NCBI RefSeq assembly: GCF_001884235.1
Contig: NZ_MAOI01000041.1
Span: forward strand, 1-64,000
Length of the DNA stretch: 64,000 nt
Direction of reading: 5' to 3'
From: Bacillus paramycoides
GTDB lineage: Bacteria; Bacillota; Bacilli; Bacillales; Bacillaceae_G
The notes below the pieces were generated by a model. The model was not told where the DNA came from and ran no database searches. It worked only from the letters and a program-made list of their open reading frames with translations. The translations under genes were made by a program, and so were the position numbers. Below, in pieces: positions 53,397 through 62,331 of the stretch (position 1 is its first letter; each line of letters begins with the position of its first letter).

Positions 53397-55385
53397 CTAG
53401 AATCCGAGTAAGGATCCAACTTGGTATATAATGAGCGTTAATACATAAGCAACAACAAGTGGATAAACGACAGAGAAAATTGTCCATTTCACCGATCCTG
53501 TTTCGCGTCTAATAACAGCTACTGTCGCTAAGCACGGAACATATAATAAAACAAAGAACATAAATGCGTACGCTGATAACGCTGTATAATGTGCCCCCAT
53601 TACATTACCTAGCACATCTTCTTTAACCGCATAAATAATCGCCATTGTTGAAACGACAACTTCTTTCGCTAAAAATCCTGTTAAAAGGGATGCCCCAGCT
53701 TGCCAAGTTCCAAAGCCGAGCGGTGCGAATAGTGGAGCGATAAAACCACCAATCATCGCTAAGAAACTGTCTCCCATATCAACACCAAATCCTGATGGAC
53801 CTGCATAATTTAATAACCAAATGACAACAGAACCACCGAAGATAAATGTACCTGCTTTACGAACAAATCCTTTACCTTTCTCCCACGTGCTCAGCCATAG
53901 TGTTTTCGCTTGTGGCACACGGTAAGGAGGTAGTTCAATTACAAAAATAGATTTTTCCGCTTTTAAAATAGTAAGGGACATAATTTTTGTAACGAGTAAC
54001 GCAAGAACAATACCTGCAACATATAAAGAAAACACAACAGTCGCCTGACTATGAGGGAAGAACACTCCCGCAAATAATGCATATACAGGTAAACGTGCTG
54101 AACAAGACATAAATGGTGTTACTAAAATTGTAAGTAAACGTTCTTTCTCCTGTTCAATCGTTCTCGCTGCCATAATACCTGGAACGTTACATCCAAAGCC
54201 GATAATCATCGGGATAAATGCTTTTCCGTTTAAGCCGAAAAACTCCATAATTCTATCCATAACAACTGCAATTCGCGCCATATATCCTGAGTCTTCTAAT
54301 AATGAAATGAAGAAGAATAGTGCAAAGATTTGTGGAACGAATACTAATACTGCACCGACACCGGCAATAATACCTTCTGTAACGAGCGCTTGAATAAAGT
54401 CAGAAGCACCAACACTTGCGAGACCAGCTGTAACCCAATCAGTAAGCTGTCCGCCAAAAAATCCATCAAGCATATCAGATAAAGGTGTACCAATCCACGT
54501 AAACGTAACTTGAAAAATAAAAAACATAACTGCTAAAAAGATTGGAAGTCCTAAAATTTTATGTGTAATTAACTTATCGATTGTTTCCGAAAAAGGAATT
54601 TTTCCTTCTTTCTCATGCTGAATGACATTTGTTTTTAACTTTTCAATATACGCTTCACGAGTTTTGTAAATATGCTCCTCCAACGTACAATCAAGTTTTC
54701 CTTCCAAACGAGATCGAATGGCTATAAGTTCCTTATAAATTGGTAATGCTTTCATTTCTTTTTCTACTACTTCGTTATTGCTTAAAAATTGAAGGGCTAA
54801 CCATCTTGGATGCTCGTAATTCGCTGTCTCTAAAAGAGCGATTACCTCTCCGATCCCTTCATCCATTCGTACACCATATGAAATAATGAATGGTTTTTTC
54901 TCTTTTTGTTTCTCTTCATGAAGAGTAGCAAGTAATTCTTCACAGCCCTTTCCGCTTCTTGCAACAACAGGAACGACTGTTACTCCTAATATTTCTGATA
55001 ATCGTTTTACATTAATAACAATTCCTCTTTGCTTTGCCACATCAATCATATTTAAACCAATTGAAACTGGCTTACCAAATTCAAGTAATTGCAATGTTAA
55101 ATGCATATTTCGCTCAAATTGCGAAGAGTCCACTATATTTAACATATGATGAAATTCGTCTGTTAATAGAAAATTTGTAACGACGCCTTCATCACGTGAA
55201 ACTGGATTTAAATCATAAACGCCTGGTAAATCAATTAATGTTCCTTGCTTATCTTTTAATTTACCAACCTTCTTTTCTACTGTTACACCGCTCCAGTTCC
55301 CTACATATTCATAAGAACCAGTGAGTGCATTAAATAATGATGTTTTCCCTGTATTCGGATTCCCTAGCAAAGCAACCTTATTCAC
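53397..55385 (-). CDS. feoB: ferrous iron transporter FeoB
   Basis: 662 residues. N-terminal G domain: G1 GNPNTGKTS near residue 8, G2 region [11 protein letters not shown]3 DLPGVYDL, G4 NMID. Helical linker, then the membrane domain with two Gate motifs (around [20 protein letters not shown] and [14 protein letters not shown]). Overlaps feoA by 4 bases. Imports Fe2+ at low oxygen. Confidence 0.97.
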   Translation of the reverse strand: MNKVALLGNPNTGKTSLFNALTGSYEYVGNWSGVTVEKKVGKLKDKQGTLIDLPGVYDLNPVSRDEGVVTNFLLTDEFHHMLNIVDSSQFERNMHLTLQLLEFGKPVSIGLNMIDVAKQRGIVINVKRLSEILGVTVVPVVARSGKGCEELLATLHEEKQKEKKPFIISYGVRMDEGIGEVIALLETANYEHPRWLALQFLSNNEVVEKEMKALPIYKELIAIRSRLEGKLDCTLEEHIYKTREAYIEKLKTNVIQHEKEGKIPFSETIDKLITHKILGLPIFLAVMFFIFQVTFTWIGTPLSDMLDGFFGGQLTDWVTAGLASVGASDFIQALVTEGIIAGVGAVLVFVPQIFALFFFISLLEDSGYMARIAVVMDRIMEFFGLNGKAFIPMIIGFGCNVPGIMAARTIEQEKERLLTILVTPFMSCSARLPVYALFAGVFFPHSQATVVFSLYVAGIVLALLVTKIMSLTILKAEKSIFVIELPPYRVPQAKTLWLSTWEKGKGFVRKAGTFIFGGSVVIWLLNYAGPSGFGVDMGDSFLAMIGGFIAPLFAPLGFGTWQAGASLLTGFLAKEVVVSTMAIIYAVKEDVLGNVMGAHYTALSAYAFMFFVLLYVPCLATVAVIRRETGSVKWTIFSVVYPLVVAYVLTLIIYQVGSLLGF

Positions 55386-55609
55386 GCTAATTCCACCTTT
55401 ATCATTTTCGCGTCACAATGACGAATACTAATTAACTGCCCACGACACTCCAATGTACAAGGACCTTTAAACATCGCTTTCTGTTTTAGGCGAAGTTCGC
55501 TTCCTTCGGAAAGACCGAAAGCAGCTAATCTACGCTTTAATAACTGATCTAACGACTGAATACTTTTTACTAACACTTTCTCACCAATTTTAATATCTAC
55601 TAAGCTCAT
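55382..55609 (-). CDS. feoA: FeoA
   Basis: 75 residues, SH3-like: [20 protein letters not shown] and [19 protein letters not shown]. Cytoplasmic partner required for FeoB transport. First gene of feoA-feoB-small Cys-rich gene, with a Fur box upstream. Confidence 0.93.
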   Translation of the reverse strand: MSLVDIKIGEKVLVKSIQSLDQLLKRRLAAFGLSEGSELRLKQKAMFKGPCTLECRGQLISIRHCDAKMIKVELA

Positions 55610-55627
55610 AACCTTCCCCCCTCAGAA

Positions 55628-55646
55628 GAGAATGATAATTATTTTC
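55628..55646. promoter_or_regulatory. Fur box upstream of feoAB
   Basis: GAGAATGATAATTATTTTC matches the 7-1-7 pattern TGATAAT-N-ATTATCA with one or two mismatches, 20 bases upstream of feoA. Confidence 0.8.
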
Positions 55647-55810
55647 AAACAAATTATATCATACTCTATTTCATTTGGACTATATCTTTTTGCTTCATAT
55701 TTATTAACATTTCAATACAATTATATTTCAACAATTGTCATACAAGGTTTATTTGCCATTCTCATCCATTCCGCTTACAATAAACAATAGCAAATAAAGA
55801 ATCTCGTTAT

Positions 55811-55894
55811 CACAGGGGGAGCCTTGCCGCTGAGAGGGAACACTTCGTTCCGACCCTTCGAACCTGTTAGTTAATGCTAACGCAGGGATTGTGC
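55811..55894 (+). promoter_or_regulatory. TPP riboswitch of thiT
   Basis: CAGGGGGAGCCTTGCCGCTGA-GAGGG, then CCGACCCTTCGAACCTGTTA and GTTAATGCTAACGCAGGGA, the conserved THI-box elements. A hairpin (CGAAATAC/GTATTTCG, about 55901-55940) follows before the ribosome site. Thiamine pyrophosphate would switch thiT off. Confidence 0.97.
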
Positions 55895-55990
55895 AAACGT
55901 CCGAAATACATACCTCTTTTTATTTACGTATTTCGTATCCTCCTATGATAATGTTCTTTTTTGTGTAACTTGGATTTAGGGGGAGACAAC

Positions 55991-56656
55991 ATGCGTAACA
56001 CCAATTTACAAGCGATGATCGAATCTGCAATTCTTGCAGCCTTCGCCTTGATTATCGATATTTTACCATTATCAATTAAACTTCCAACAGGCGGTTCCAT
56101 TTCATTTGCTATGATTCCTATTTTTATTATCGCATACCGCTGGGGCTTCAAAATGGCTTTCTTAGGAGGCTTAATTTGGGGACTTTTACAAATTGTCGTA
56201 GGTGATGCTTACATTTTAACACCAGTGCAAGCATTCATTGAATACTTCATAGCCTTTGCATTTATCGGCTTTGCTGGATTATTCTATCGTCCAATTCAAA
56301 AAGCTCTTGCTTCAAACAACAGTAATGCAGAACATTCAAGTTTTGGCAGTCGCAAAGATAAACCTACATCAAAACAAAACAATGGAAAAAAAGCACTCGT
56401 TTATATTATCCTTGCTACATTTATCGGTAGCTTTGCACGTTATTTCTGTCACTTTATTGCTGGTATTATTTTTTGGGGACAATACGCGCCGAAAGGACAA
56501 TCAGCTGTTTTATATTCATTAATTGTAAACGGCAGTACAATGATCGGTTCTTTCATACTATGTACTGTGTTACTAATTCTTTTATTTACAACTTCACCAC
56601 GCTTATTCAAAAGCATTGGTGCTTATCAAATGAATTCACAAAAAAAGGGCGCTTAA
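55991..56656 (+). CDS. thiT: thiamine ECF transporter S component ThiT
   Basis: About 221 residues, six TM helices. Conserved thiamine-site segments include LPTGGSISFAMIPIFIIAYRW, GDAYILTPVQAFIEYFIAF and ARYFCHFIAGIIFWGQYAP. A hydrophilic loop of about 30 residues (ASNNSNAEHSSFGSRKDKPT onward) separates TM4 and TM5, longer than in most ThiT. ATG 55991 with GGGGGAGACAAC upstream. Confidence 0.92.
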   Translation: MRNTNLQAMIESAILAAFALIIDILPLSIKLPTGGSISFAMIPIFIIAYRWGFKMAFLGGLIWGLLQIVVGDAYILTPVQAFIEYFIAFAFIGFAGLFYRPIQKALASNNSNAEHSSFGSRKDKPTSKQNNGKKALVYIILATFIGSFARYFCHFIAGIIFWGQYAPKGQSAVLYSLIVNGSTMIGSFILCTVLLILLFTTSPRLFKSIGAYQMNSQKKGA

Positions 56657-56676
56657 TTAGCGCTCTTTTTTTATCA
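56650..56676 (+). terminator. terminator of thiT
   Basis: AAGGGCGCT and AGCGCTCTTTTT stem spanning the stop codon. Confidence 0.8.
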
Positions 56677-56682
56677 AAGCTC

Positions 56683-56763
56683 TCAATGAGTAATATCAAT
56701 AATAAATACAATAAAAGCACAAAGAAAAATAAATACCATCACACCTAGTAAATTGCTATTCAC
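56683..56763 (-). CDS. possible 26-residue single-TM peptide
   Basis: GTG start with AAGGAGTAGATTAGCC upstream; hydrophobic stretch LLGVMVFIFLCAFIVFIIDI, ending ITH. Size and composition recall small membrane peptides such as stress-peptide or transporter accessory subunits. Translation is only suggested by the ribosome site. Confidence 0.4.
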   Translation of the reverse strand: MNSNLLGVMVFIFLCAFIVFIIDITH

Positions 56764-56851
56764 GGCTAATCTACTCCTTACATAACCTCTTTTTCTAACC
56801 AGATTATATCGCTTAAAAATAAAGATTAAGTAAAGATAATATGAAATTAAA

Positions 56852-56886
56852 TTAAAAAAGCGTAGATTGTATCATCTACGCTTTTT
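56852..56886 (-). terminator. terminator of the basI-srtC-TCS locus
   Basis: AAAAAAGCGTAGAT and ATCTACGCTTTTTT stem, overlapping the end of the kinase gene. Confidence 0.85.
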
Positions 56887-58726
56887 TCGGTAAATAGAAG
56901 TAAAATAACACACCATCTTCTGTATTCTTTGCCCCATATTCAGCATCGTGCAATTCTAAAATATTTTTAGAAATGGCCAGCCCAATCCCCGTTCCACCTT
57001 GTGAACGCTGGCGAGCTACATCCACTCTATAAAAACGATCCCAAATTTTATCTAATTGTTCTTCTTCAATGTGAGCACCTTTATTTTCAATACACACTTT
57101 TATATGATTCGTCTCGTCTATTGTGGAAATAATAATATCTTCTTTATCTGATGTATAACGTATTGCATTCGTAATGAAGTTCACGATGACTTGTTCAATC
57201 CGACTTTGATTTGCAATTACTTCAACTGAACATATATTTTTATGAACACGAAGCTCTTTTTTCTCTATCTCTACAGAAAGCTGTTCGCATATGTCTTCAA
57301 TTATCGTATCAATATAAAATGAATCCTTTTTCATTTTATACGTGCCTGACTCAAATTTAGCTAACTCCAGCATATCCAAAATTAAAGTATCCATTTTGTC
57401 TACTTCTCTCTCCATCGCCTGAAAATAATACTCTTTCTTATGTTCAGCTACCCCATCTTTTAAAATAGAAATACAACTTTTCATAATACTTAACGGTGTT
57501 TTTAATTCATGTGAAACACCAGAAATGAATTCTTTCCTCGTCTTTTCTAACTTTCTTTCCTTTTCAATATCTTGTTCTAGCTGTCCAATATGAGAATGGA
57601 GTTTATTAGATAGTACATTAATATTTTGTGATAAATCACCAATTTCATCTTTTGAAGTAATCGGTATTTTTTCTGTGAAATCTAAATGAGCTATTTTCTT
57701 CGTTGTATCATTTATTACTAGTAATGGTTTTGCAATTTGTTTTGAATAGTAAAATGAAGCTAGGAAAATAAGAACGACCACAAATGCAATGATGTAGATG
57801 TAATAATCTTGCACCATTTGTACAGCTTCATCGACTGGTTGCAAAGATGCCATTGCATATATATATGTCACTGATCCGTCTTTATCTTTTATTGGTTTAA
57901 TTAATAATTTATATTTTATATCATTTTTTTCATAATCCATTGTTTGTGTTGTATATTGTATGTGTTTGTTCTCTTTTAATAATAAATCAGTTTGAAATTC
58001 TTTTATGTTATCTAAGAAGATGCCATTTTTATAAATTGGATTCACAGGCCCGTTTACATCTGGGAACTGTACTTTCGTAACACGCCCCCCTATATAAACA
58101 TTTGGTTCTTCGGCAGCTTGTTCCTGGACGGCCGGCCTCTTTTCCTTAACAAGTTGCTCCCTAGCTGCGCTCCTTTTCTCCTCATCTAATTTCATTTTCT
58201 CATTAAATGCTTTTTCTAGCGGTTTATTAGATCCGCTTAAATTCTGCTTAGCTAAAGAAAAAGAGAACGGAATAAAACTATCTTCTTTTCTCACTCCAGA
58301 AAAATAAATTTCTTGTCCTAAAAACTGCTCTGATAATTTATTATCAATCTCCTCTATATTAACGAGATTACCTAAGGGAATCTTGAATATTTGTTGTCCA
58401 AAGCTCTTTTGTTGCCTACGATCTATCGTTACTTCAAAATAAAAATCATCTGCATGTTTTAAATTCCCGTTCTTATCTAATGTCGTAATCCACGTATTAT
58501 TTTCTCTTAAAAAGTCTTGCTCCAGTTTCTGAATTCCTTCTGCATTTCCTGCATAATTTAAATAATTCTTTTTAAAGGAATCTAAGTTCACTTTAATATC
58601 TTCTACTTTTCGATTTGCATAATATTGTTTAAAAAATATCGTTTGTCCAATAAAAATCGTCGCTAAAATTAGCATGCATAATGCTGTTGTAAGAGTAAAT
58701 AATTTTAGTACAATCCCTTTTCTCAT
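56876..58726 (-). CDS. membrane sensor histidine kinase of the sortase C locus
   Basis: 616 residues. TM1 (residues 8-28), a large extracellular sensor (about 30-310) with a Lys/Glu-rich segment including EKRSAAREQLVKEKRPAVQE, TM2 near residue 315, HAMP (LAHLDFTEKIPI), HisKA with SHELKTPLSIMK, HATPase with NAIRYTSD, RFYRVDVARQRSQGG and GTGIGLAISKNI. Overlaps the regulator gene by 4 bases (ATGA). Confidence 0.95.
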   Translation of the reverse strand: MRKGIVLKLFTLTTALCMLILATIFIGQTIFFKQYYANRKVEDIKVNLDSFKKNYLNYAGNAEGIQKLEQDFLRENNTWITTLDKNGNLKHADDFYFEVTIDRRQQKSFGQQIFKIPLGNLVNIEEIDNKLSEQFLGQEIYFSGVRKEDSFIPFSFSLAKQNLSGSNKPLEKAFNEKMKLDEEKRSAAREQLVKEKRPAVQEQAAEEPNVYIGGRVTKVQFPDVNGPVNPIYKNGIFLDNIKEFQTDLLLKENKHIQYTTQTMDYEKNDIKYKLLIKPIKDKDGSVTYIYAMASLQPVDEAVQMVQDYYIYIIAFVVVLIFLASFYYSKQIAKPLLVINDTTKKIAHLDFTEKIPITSKDEIGDLSQNINVLSNKLHSHIGQLEQDIEKERKLEKTRKEFISGVSHELKTPLSIMKSCISILKDGVAEHKKEYYFQAMEREVDKMDTLILDMLELAKFESGTYKMKKDSFYIDTIIEDICEQLSVEIEKKELRVHKNICSVEVIANQSRIEQVIVNFITNAIRYTSDKEDIIISTIDETNHIKVCIENKGAHIEEEQLDKIWDRFYRVDVARQRSQGGTGIGLAISKNILELHDAEYGAKNTEDGVLFYFYLPKKA

Positions 58727-59412
58727 ATATTCCCCTCAAATTTATAACCAGTTCGTACTACAGTTGTAATATACTTTGCTTTCTCTCCTAATTTATTTCT
58801 TAAATTACGAATATGGCTATTCACCGTTCGATCATCGCCAGCAAATTCATATCCCCAAATTCTTGAAATTAATTGTTCCCTTGTTAGTACAATTCCTTGG
58901 TTTTTCATGAAATACACTAATATTTCAAACTCCGTATGCGTTAAACTAACATCTGCCTTATCAACAGTAACAGTACGTGACGGAAAATGGACGTGGATGC
59001 CATGGATTGATAACGTATCATCTTCATTCTCTAAAGGTTTTTTCGATGCTTTTCTACTTTCTAATAATCGTTTCGCTCTTGCTAATAAAATAGGCGGACT
59101 ATACGGCTTCGTCACATAGTCATCTGCTCCAAGTTCAAATCCAAGTAACGTATCATCCTCATCAACACGTGCCGTCAGCATAATAATCGGAACCCCGGAC
59201 GTCTTACGGATTCTTCGGCAAACAGACCATCCATCTAGTTCCGGCAACATAATATCTAAAATTACTAAATCAACCTCTTCTTCTTCAAATATAACTAAGG
59301 CTTCTTTCCCATCTCTCGCTTCAAACACTACATATTGTTCACTTAAAAAGTAATCTTTTAATATTTCACGCAAAATCTCTTCATCTTCAACAATTAAAAT
59401 GTTTTTTGACAT
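58723..59412 (-). CDS. OmpR-family response regulator of the sortase C locus
   Basis: 229 residues. Receiver with VEDEEILREIL, phospho-acceptor Asp in LVILDIMLPELDG and Lys in VTKPYSPPILLAR; winged-helix C-terminus with DRTVNSHIRNLRNKLG. Presumably activates basI-srtC. Confidence 0.95.
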   Translation of the reverse strand: MSKNILIVEDEEILREILKDYFLSEQYVVFEARDGKEALVIFEEEEVDLVILDIMLPELDGWSVCRRIRKTSGVPIIMLTARVDEDDTLLGFELGADDYVTKPYSPPILLARAKRLLESRKASKKPLENEDDTLSIHGIHVHFPSRTVTVDKADVSLTHTEFEILVYFMKNQGIVLTREQLISRIWGYEFAGDDRTVNSHIRNLRNKLGEKAKYITTVVRTGYKFEGNI

Positions 59413-59451
59413 AACTTATGTATCCCCCTTCCGCTTTCAGAAACTACAATT

Positions 59452-60072
59452 TCACTTTGAATAACTACCAGTTAACTTTGCCTCGATAATATATCTATCT
59501 GGTGCATCCCCTATATAATCAAATGGATAGCAAGTCGTCAGTGTTAAAGTCGGTTCTTCTTTTTTCACAATAACAGTGCGATCATCCGCATGTGTAATCC
59601 ATATCTTCTGAATTTTATATGTGTACATGTTGTTATTATATTCTAAAATGATGTTGTCCTTCTCTTTCAAATCCCCTAAATCTGTAAATACCGTATCTCT
59701 ATGACCACTCAGTACAGTATGTCCTTCACCAGATGGCGTTGTCGTTAAATCACTAACAAACATACCGACTCCTTTTTTCAAAGTTGCCTCGTTTGCTCCC
59801 CAATATATAGAAAATTTCTTTTTTATTTTTGGAATATGCAACATGGCTACTTTTTCTCCTTCTTTATATTGTGTTTGAGTAGAAGGCACTTGGGAAGTTA
59901 CTGGTTTTTCATTAGAAAGCTGATTATCTTGTATATTTTTAAGGCTCTTTATTTCTTCTTTTGTTAATTCTTGAGCGGAGCTTTTTCCTTTATACCATTC
60001 CACCGCATAATATGATCCCATAAATAGCCCTATAGCCATTAATATAATACCGATATAATTGAGTAGCTTCAT
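59452..60072 (-). CDS. srtC: class D sortase SrtC
   Basis: 206 residues. N-terminal TM anchor YIGIILMAIGLFMGSYYAV, catalytic His in SGHRDTVFTDLG near residue 124, Cys in LTTCYPFDYIGDAPDRYI near residue 188 with Arg near 197. Family knowledge: B. anthracis SrtC cleaves LPNTA substrates (BasH, BasI) and links them to peptidoglycan during sporulation. BasI is encoded just upstream. Confidence 0.93.
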   Translation of the reverse strand: MKLLNYIGIILMAIGLFMGSYYAVEWYKGKSSAQELTKEEIKSLKNIQDNQLSNEKPVTSQVPSTQTQYKEGEKVAMLHIPKIKKKFSIYWGANEATLKKGVGMFVSDLTTTPSGEGHTVLSGHRDTVFTDLGDLKEKDNIILEYNNNMYTYKIQKIWITHADDRTVIVKKEEPTLTLTTCYPFDYIGDAPDRYIIEAKLTGSYSK

Positions 60073-60087
60073 GTTTCATCCCTCCAT

Positions 60088-60120
60088 GCAAAAAATGGTA
60101 GGAGTAACCTACCATTTTTA
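60088..60120 (-). terminator. intrinsic terminator between basI and srtC
   Basis: AAAATGGTAGG and CCTACCATTTT stem followed by a T run. It would reduce read-through, making more BasI than sortase. Confidence 0.8.
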
Positions 60121-60161
60121 ATATATGAAATTATCCCATTCTTTATAGGCTAATATTTTAT

Positions 60162-60659
60162 TTACGCTTTAACCTTATTGCGACGATTCAATCCAAATAA
60201 TGTACCTATTGCGACAAGACAGGCGCTGAATGCCATCATTGCTACATTATTTGATGCTGTGTTTGGTAATTTTTCACCTTGTACAACTGGCTTCGCTACT
60301 TCTTTTTTGGCTACATCATTTTTTTGCCCGGCTTTTATCGCTTCTTCTTTTTTGGCCATATCACTTTTTAACTGTTCTTGTGCCATTCTCTTTTTCTCTT
60401 CTTCACTCTTTTTCTCGGCTTTTATTGCTTCCTCTTTTTTAGCCATATCACTTTTTTCTTGTACTTGCGCCGCTTGCTTTTTCTCTGCATCATTTTTTTG
60501 CTGTGCCTTAATTGCTTCTTCCTTTTTAGCTACATCTGACTGCACTTGCGCTGCTTCTTCCTTTGTCAGTGTTCCAGTTGAAGCACTCGCTACCGAAGAA
60601 TAACCTACTGTTAAAAGTGCCATTGCACAAATTGGTAATAGTCTCTTTTTCATCTTCAT
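60162..60659 (-). CDS. basI: LPNTA cell-wall-anchored protein BasI
   Basis: 165 residues. Signal peptide, then three repeats of a coiled unit (DVAKKEEAIKAQQKND, KSDMAKKEEAIKAEKKSE, KSDMAKKEEAIKAGQKND), the sorting signal LPNTA near residue 133, a hydrophobic helix and RRNKVKA tail. Lies directly upstream of srtC, matching the described B. anthracis BasI-SrtC pair. Confidence 0.92.
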   Translation of the reverse strand: MKMKKRLLPICAMALLTVGYSSVASASTGTLTKEEAAQVQSDVAKKEEAIKAQQKNDAEKKQAAQVQEKSDMAKKEEAIKAEKKSEEEKKRMAQEQLKSDMAKKEEAIKAGQKNDVAKKEVAKPVVQGEKLPNTASNNVAMMAFSACLVAIGTLFGLNRRNKVKA

Positions 60660-60830
60660 TCTCTCCTTATACTTTATTCACATCACTTCGCACCGGATGT
60701 ATTACTAGAATAAATAACAGATGTAAATATGAGATGCAGATGAAATATATTTCATTTAAAGATTTCATTTCAGAAAAAGAAAAAAACACCGTAATATATA
60801 CGATGTTTTTTTGGATGTGTGTCTCGATAT

Positions 60831-61163
60831 TTATTTGTTACTTTCGCGTGATTTAGAAGTAGGAAGGGCCGGAGTGATAACTAATTGTCTCGGCTCAGTT
60901 TTCTTGAAGTGATTTTTGACGTTACACTTACGACGTTGAACGACCCATGCTTTAATAGGGTTTGTTAAAATAATTTTTTGCCTTTCGTTAGGGGCCTCTT
61001 CTTCCGATTTACAACTATCGCTCCATTTACTCCATTTCATTGTAAACTTAGAAGAAGAATGATCGTCTTCTCGATCAAACATATGCAAAAAATCCATTTC
61101 TCCAGCTAGCATTACGGTGTTACTAGTAGCTAAAAAAGAAAAGGTCGTCCAACGTTTCTCCAT
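60831..61163 (-). CDS. basic protein of unknown function (110 residues)
   Basis: MEKRWTTFSFLATSNTVMLA..., basic C-terminus (NHFKKTEPRQLVI). GGAGTAGGAGGGC immediately precedes the ATG. No TM, motif or family seen. A BceR-like operator lies about 130 bases upstream, shared in form with the bceAB-type operon at 9.3-10.1 kb. Codon content looks less typical than its neighbours, so the call is moderate. Confidence 0.55.
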   Translation of the reverse strand: MEKRWTTFSFLATSNTVMLAGEMDFLHMFDREDDHSSSKFTMKWSKWSDSCKSEEEAPNERQKIILTNPIKAWVVQRRKCNVKNHFKKTEPRQLVITPALPTSKSRESNK

Positions 61164-61294
61164 GCCCTCCTACTCCTTTTTCACATATAGAGTGCCTAAA
61201 ACTTAATTTACCTAAAATATGCTTGCCTTTTACCTTACACTTATAGTTTATCCAAAACACTACTATGCAACTATCGATTTGTCTTACAAATTAC

Positions 61295-61310
61295 CTTACA
61301 TTTTTGTAAG
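61295..61310. promoter_or_regulatory. second BceR-like operator
   Basis: CTTACATTTTTGTAAG, 14 of 16 bases identical to the site at 10156-10171, and the flanks (TTACC before, AAAA after) match too. A half-site, CCTTACACTTA, lies about 60 bases to the left. Confidence 0.6.
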
Positions 61311-61318
61311 AAAAGAAA

Positions 61319-61347
61319 AAACCTTCATTCTATATACGTGAAGGTTT
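61319..61347 (-). terminator. terminator of the 70-residue membrane protein gene
   Basis: AACCTTCA...TGAAGGTT stem, just after the stop codon at 61349. Confidence 0.8.
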
Positions 61348-61348
61348 C

Positions 61349-61564
61349 TCATTTCTTATCTATATGATCTTTCATATTATCCAATCCAGCTTCTTGCAGC
61401 TGCGACATCATACCGTGGGAAATTGCACCTAATACTAAAGTCATTCCAATTAGTGAAATGCGAATCGCAGGTACATCAATTACGTAAGCCAACATACCAA
61501 GAACAATTGTTAAAAGTAATGCTTTTATAAATGTTACACTCGTATACTGTTTCTTTTTCATCAT
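61349..61564 (-). CDS. small two-TM membrane protein
   Basis: About 70 residues: MMKKKQYTSVTFIKALLLTI..., TM helices ALLLTIVLGMLAYVIDV and ISLIGMTLVLGAISHGMMS, acidic tail. AAAGGGTG precedes two adjacent ATG codons (61564 and 61561). Unknown function. Confidence 0.68.
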   Translation of the reverse strand: MMKKKQYTSVTFIKALLLTIVLGMLAYVIDVPAIRISLIGMTLVLGAISHGMMSQLQEAGLDNMKDHIDKK

Positions 61565-61725
61565 AATCACCCTTTTTGGAAGCGTTTTCTTAATATGATC
61601 AGTATATCATATCATCTGATTATATTGTGGGTATTTCTGTAAAAAACTCTATTCTTCTTTGACTTTTTCCATTCTATCCTTTACAGTCGAAATGTTCATA
61701 AGTTTTACATTGTAGGAGGATTCAA

Positions 61726-62253
61726 ATGAATATTGAAATAAAAGACACTTTAATTTCTGAAGAACAATTACAAGAAAAAGTAAAAGAACTAGCTCTTCAA
61801 ATCGAACGTGATTTTGAAGGGGAAGAAATCGTAGTAATCGCTGTATTAAAAGGATCTTTCGTATTCGCTGCTGATTTAATTCGTCACATTAAAAACGATG
61901 TAACAATCGACTTTATCTCTGCATCTAGTTACGGAAATCAAACTGAAACATCTGGAAAAGTAAAACTGTTAAAAGATATCGATGTAAACATTACTGGAAA
62001 AAACGTAATTGTCGTAGAAGACATTATCGATTCTGGTTTAACACTTCACTTCCTAAAAGATCACTTCTTCATGCATAAACCAAAAGCATTGAAATTCTGT
62101 ACGTTACTTGATAAGCCCGAGCGTCGTAAAGTGGATTTAAAAGCTGAATATGTTGGCTTCCAAATTCCAGACGAATTTATCGTTGGCTACGGTATCGACT
62201 GTGCGGAAAAATATCGTAACTTACCATTTATCGCTTCAGTTGTAACGGAATAA
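61726..62253 (+). CDS. hpt: hypoxanthine phosphoribosyltransferase paralogue
   Basis: 175 residues. PRPP-binding motif VIVVEDIIDSGLTL near residue 88, N-terminal IVVIAVLKGSFVFAADLIRH and C-terminal VGYGIDCAEKYRNLPFI. Salvages hypoxanthine/guanine with PRPP. Not beside tilS/ftsH as the main hprT usually is, so probably a second copy. GTAGGAGGATTCAA precedes the ATG. Confidence 0.92.
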   Translation: MNIEIKDTLISEEQLQEKVKELALQIERDFEGEEIVVIAVLKGSFVFAADLIRHIKNDVTIDFISASSYGNQTETSGKVKLLKDIDVNITGKNVIVVEDIIDSGLTLHFLKDHFFMHKPKALKFCTLLDKPERRKVDLKAEYVGFQIPDEFIVGYGIDCAEKYRNLPFIASVVTE

Positions 62254-62292
62254 TAAAATAAACTTCCATCAATTACTGATGGAAGTTTATTT
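62254..62292 (+). terminator. terminator of hpt
   Basis: AATAAACTTCCATCA and TGATGGAAGTTTATT stem. Confidence 0.85.
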
Positions 62293-62331
62293 TCTATCAC
62301 GATTCGTAAAAGACAAAGGGAGAGAATAAAA

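Noticed and set aside
60178-60603. Plus-strand Ala/Ser/Phe-rich frame across basI
   Set aside because: Antisense of the Lys/Glu-rich coiled repeats of BasI; no ribosome site.
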